DNA of 64,000 nucleotides from contig NZ_CP025407.1 of NCBI RefSeq assembly GCF_002847285.1, positions 5,268,501 through 5,332,500 of the forward strand, read 5' to 3'. Position 1 is the first letter of the stretch. Every line of letters begins with the position of its first letter. Below, piece by piece: positions 63,572 to 64,000 of the stretch. The notes under the pieces were generated by a model. The model worked only from the letters and a program-made list of their open reading frames with translations, had not been told where the DNA came from and did not search any database. Made by a program: the position numbers and the translations under genes. This DNA comes from Streptomyces sp. CMB-StM0423. GTDB taxonomy: Bacteria; Actinomycetota; Actinomycetes; Streptomycetales; Streptomycetaceae.

Positions 63572-63860
63572 GCGGTTGACCTGGTACTGTTCACGTCGCT
63601 CGGGCAGGAGGGCACGATGACTCCGAAGCAGAGCACTCTCTGAACTACCCGATCCGGAGCGGGAATTCGCACCGAAAAAGGTCTGGTAAGGTTCAGGACA
63701 CCGAAGGGAAACGCCCGGAGAGGCCCGGAAGGGTTTTGAAGGTAGTGTCCGTTCTTTGAGAACTCAACAGTGTGCCAAGTAATCGATGCCAAGTGTTTGA
63801 TGTAGTGACACAGCAGTAAGCGAGGCAGACTCGTTTCTGTTTTTGCATCATGTATGCATT
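63572..63860 (+). promoter_or_regulatory. Promoter and leader region of the rRNA operon
   Basis: Upstream of 16S rRNA. Possible promoter elements include TACTGT at about 63585 and TTCGCA / TAAGGT at about 63667 and 63688 with a spacer of about 15 bp. The block GTTCTTTGAGAACTCAACAGTGTGCC (about 63751-63776) is the conserved leader/antitermination sequence of actinobacterial rrn operons. Confidence 0.75.
63617..63643 (+). CDS. Possible 8-residue leader peptide in the rrn promoter region
   Basis: ATG to TGA encodes MTPKQSTL and is preceded by a near-perfect AGGAGG four to five bases upstream. No known function; it may be chance or a remnant of a gene start. Confidence 0.25.
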   Translation: MTPKQSTL

Positions 63861-64000
63861 TACGGAGAGTTTGATCCTGGCTCAGGACGAACGCTGGCGG
63901 CGTGCTTAACACATGCAAGTCGAACGATGATCCGGTTTCGGCCGGGGATTAGTGGCGAACGGGTGAGTAACACGTGGGCAATCTGCCCTGCACTCTGGGA
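63861..64000 (+). rRNA. 16S ribosomal RNA (5' part)
   Basis: Begins near TTACGGAGAGTTTGATCCTGG with the universal 27F priming site, GCTTAACACATGCAAGTCGAACG and GTGAGTAACACGTGGG. The variable region 1 loop reads GATGATCCGGTTTCGGCC, close to but not identical with common Streptomyces sequences. The gene runs out of the window. Confidence 0.99.

Overview
This 64 kb window is very GC-rich actinomycete DNA, most likely Streptomyces or a close relative in the Streptomycetaceae. Supporting signs are GTG/TTG starts, a WhiB-family regulator of the WhmD/WhiB2 type, an HTH/DUF397 regulatory pair, F420 genes, six LytR-CpsA-Psr (LCP) proteins, and a 16S rRNA 5' end with the actinobacterial leader. No phage, transposon, CRISPR array or tRNA was recognised; this looks like core chromosome with a few accessory patches.

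Region by region. 1-7000: mixed metabolism (DUF4287 protein, thiolase, Bax-inhibitor-1-like membrane protein, pyridoxamine-phosphate-oxidase-like protein, a PLP amino-acid decarboxylase) plus a decayed APC permease. 7036-12602: histidine utilisation operon hutU / M20 amidohydrolase / hutF / hutI, giving the iminohydrolase route to N-formylglutamate. 12671-17558: two secreted or membrane-anchored alpha/beta hydrolases around a SigB-type sigma factor, an anti-anti-sigma factor and a RsbW-type kinase. 17762-22251: a two-component system, a GtrA protein and purK-purE. 22467-24325: a small accessory patch of a DUF397 gene, two small membrane proteins and an HTH/DUF5753 regulator; two of these genes carry a rare TTA codon. 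24568-27412: an M19 dipeptidase preceded by a perfect 17-bp hairpin, then an Rpf-LysM-M23 muralytic enzyme whose leader has a Crp-like palindrome and a c-di-AMP (ydaO) riboswitch.

27503-44983 is envelope-centred: UDP-sugar dehydrogenase, six LCP glycopolymer ligases, an amidase, the LCP-linked TIGR03089 protein and a family 2 glycosyltransferase, interleaved with an acyl-CoA dehydrogenase, a DNA glycosylase and an acyl-CoA thioesterase. 45086-47445 holds fbiB-fbiA for coenzyme F420. 47470-48155 is a cysteine dioxygenase preceded by a 19-21 codon peptide ending in a cysteine cluster, a probable cysteine attenuator. 48613-59974 is a block conserved across Actinobacteria (whiB2/whmD, large glycosyltransferase, DUF5719, zincin-like protein, DUF3499, manB, Trm112, SIS protein, manA). 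60135-63553 has a cation efflux protein, ahcY and a hypothetical gene; the window ends in an rRNA operon leader and the first 140 nt of 16S rRNA.

Functionally the dominant theme is building and remodelling the cell envelope: mannose-phosphate and uronic-acid precursors (manA, manB, ugd), sugar transfer (two glycosyltransferases, GtrA), attachment of glycopolymers to peptidoglycan (LCPs), and wall hydrolysis (Rpf/M23 and amidase) under second-messenger control.
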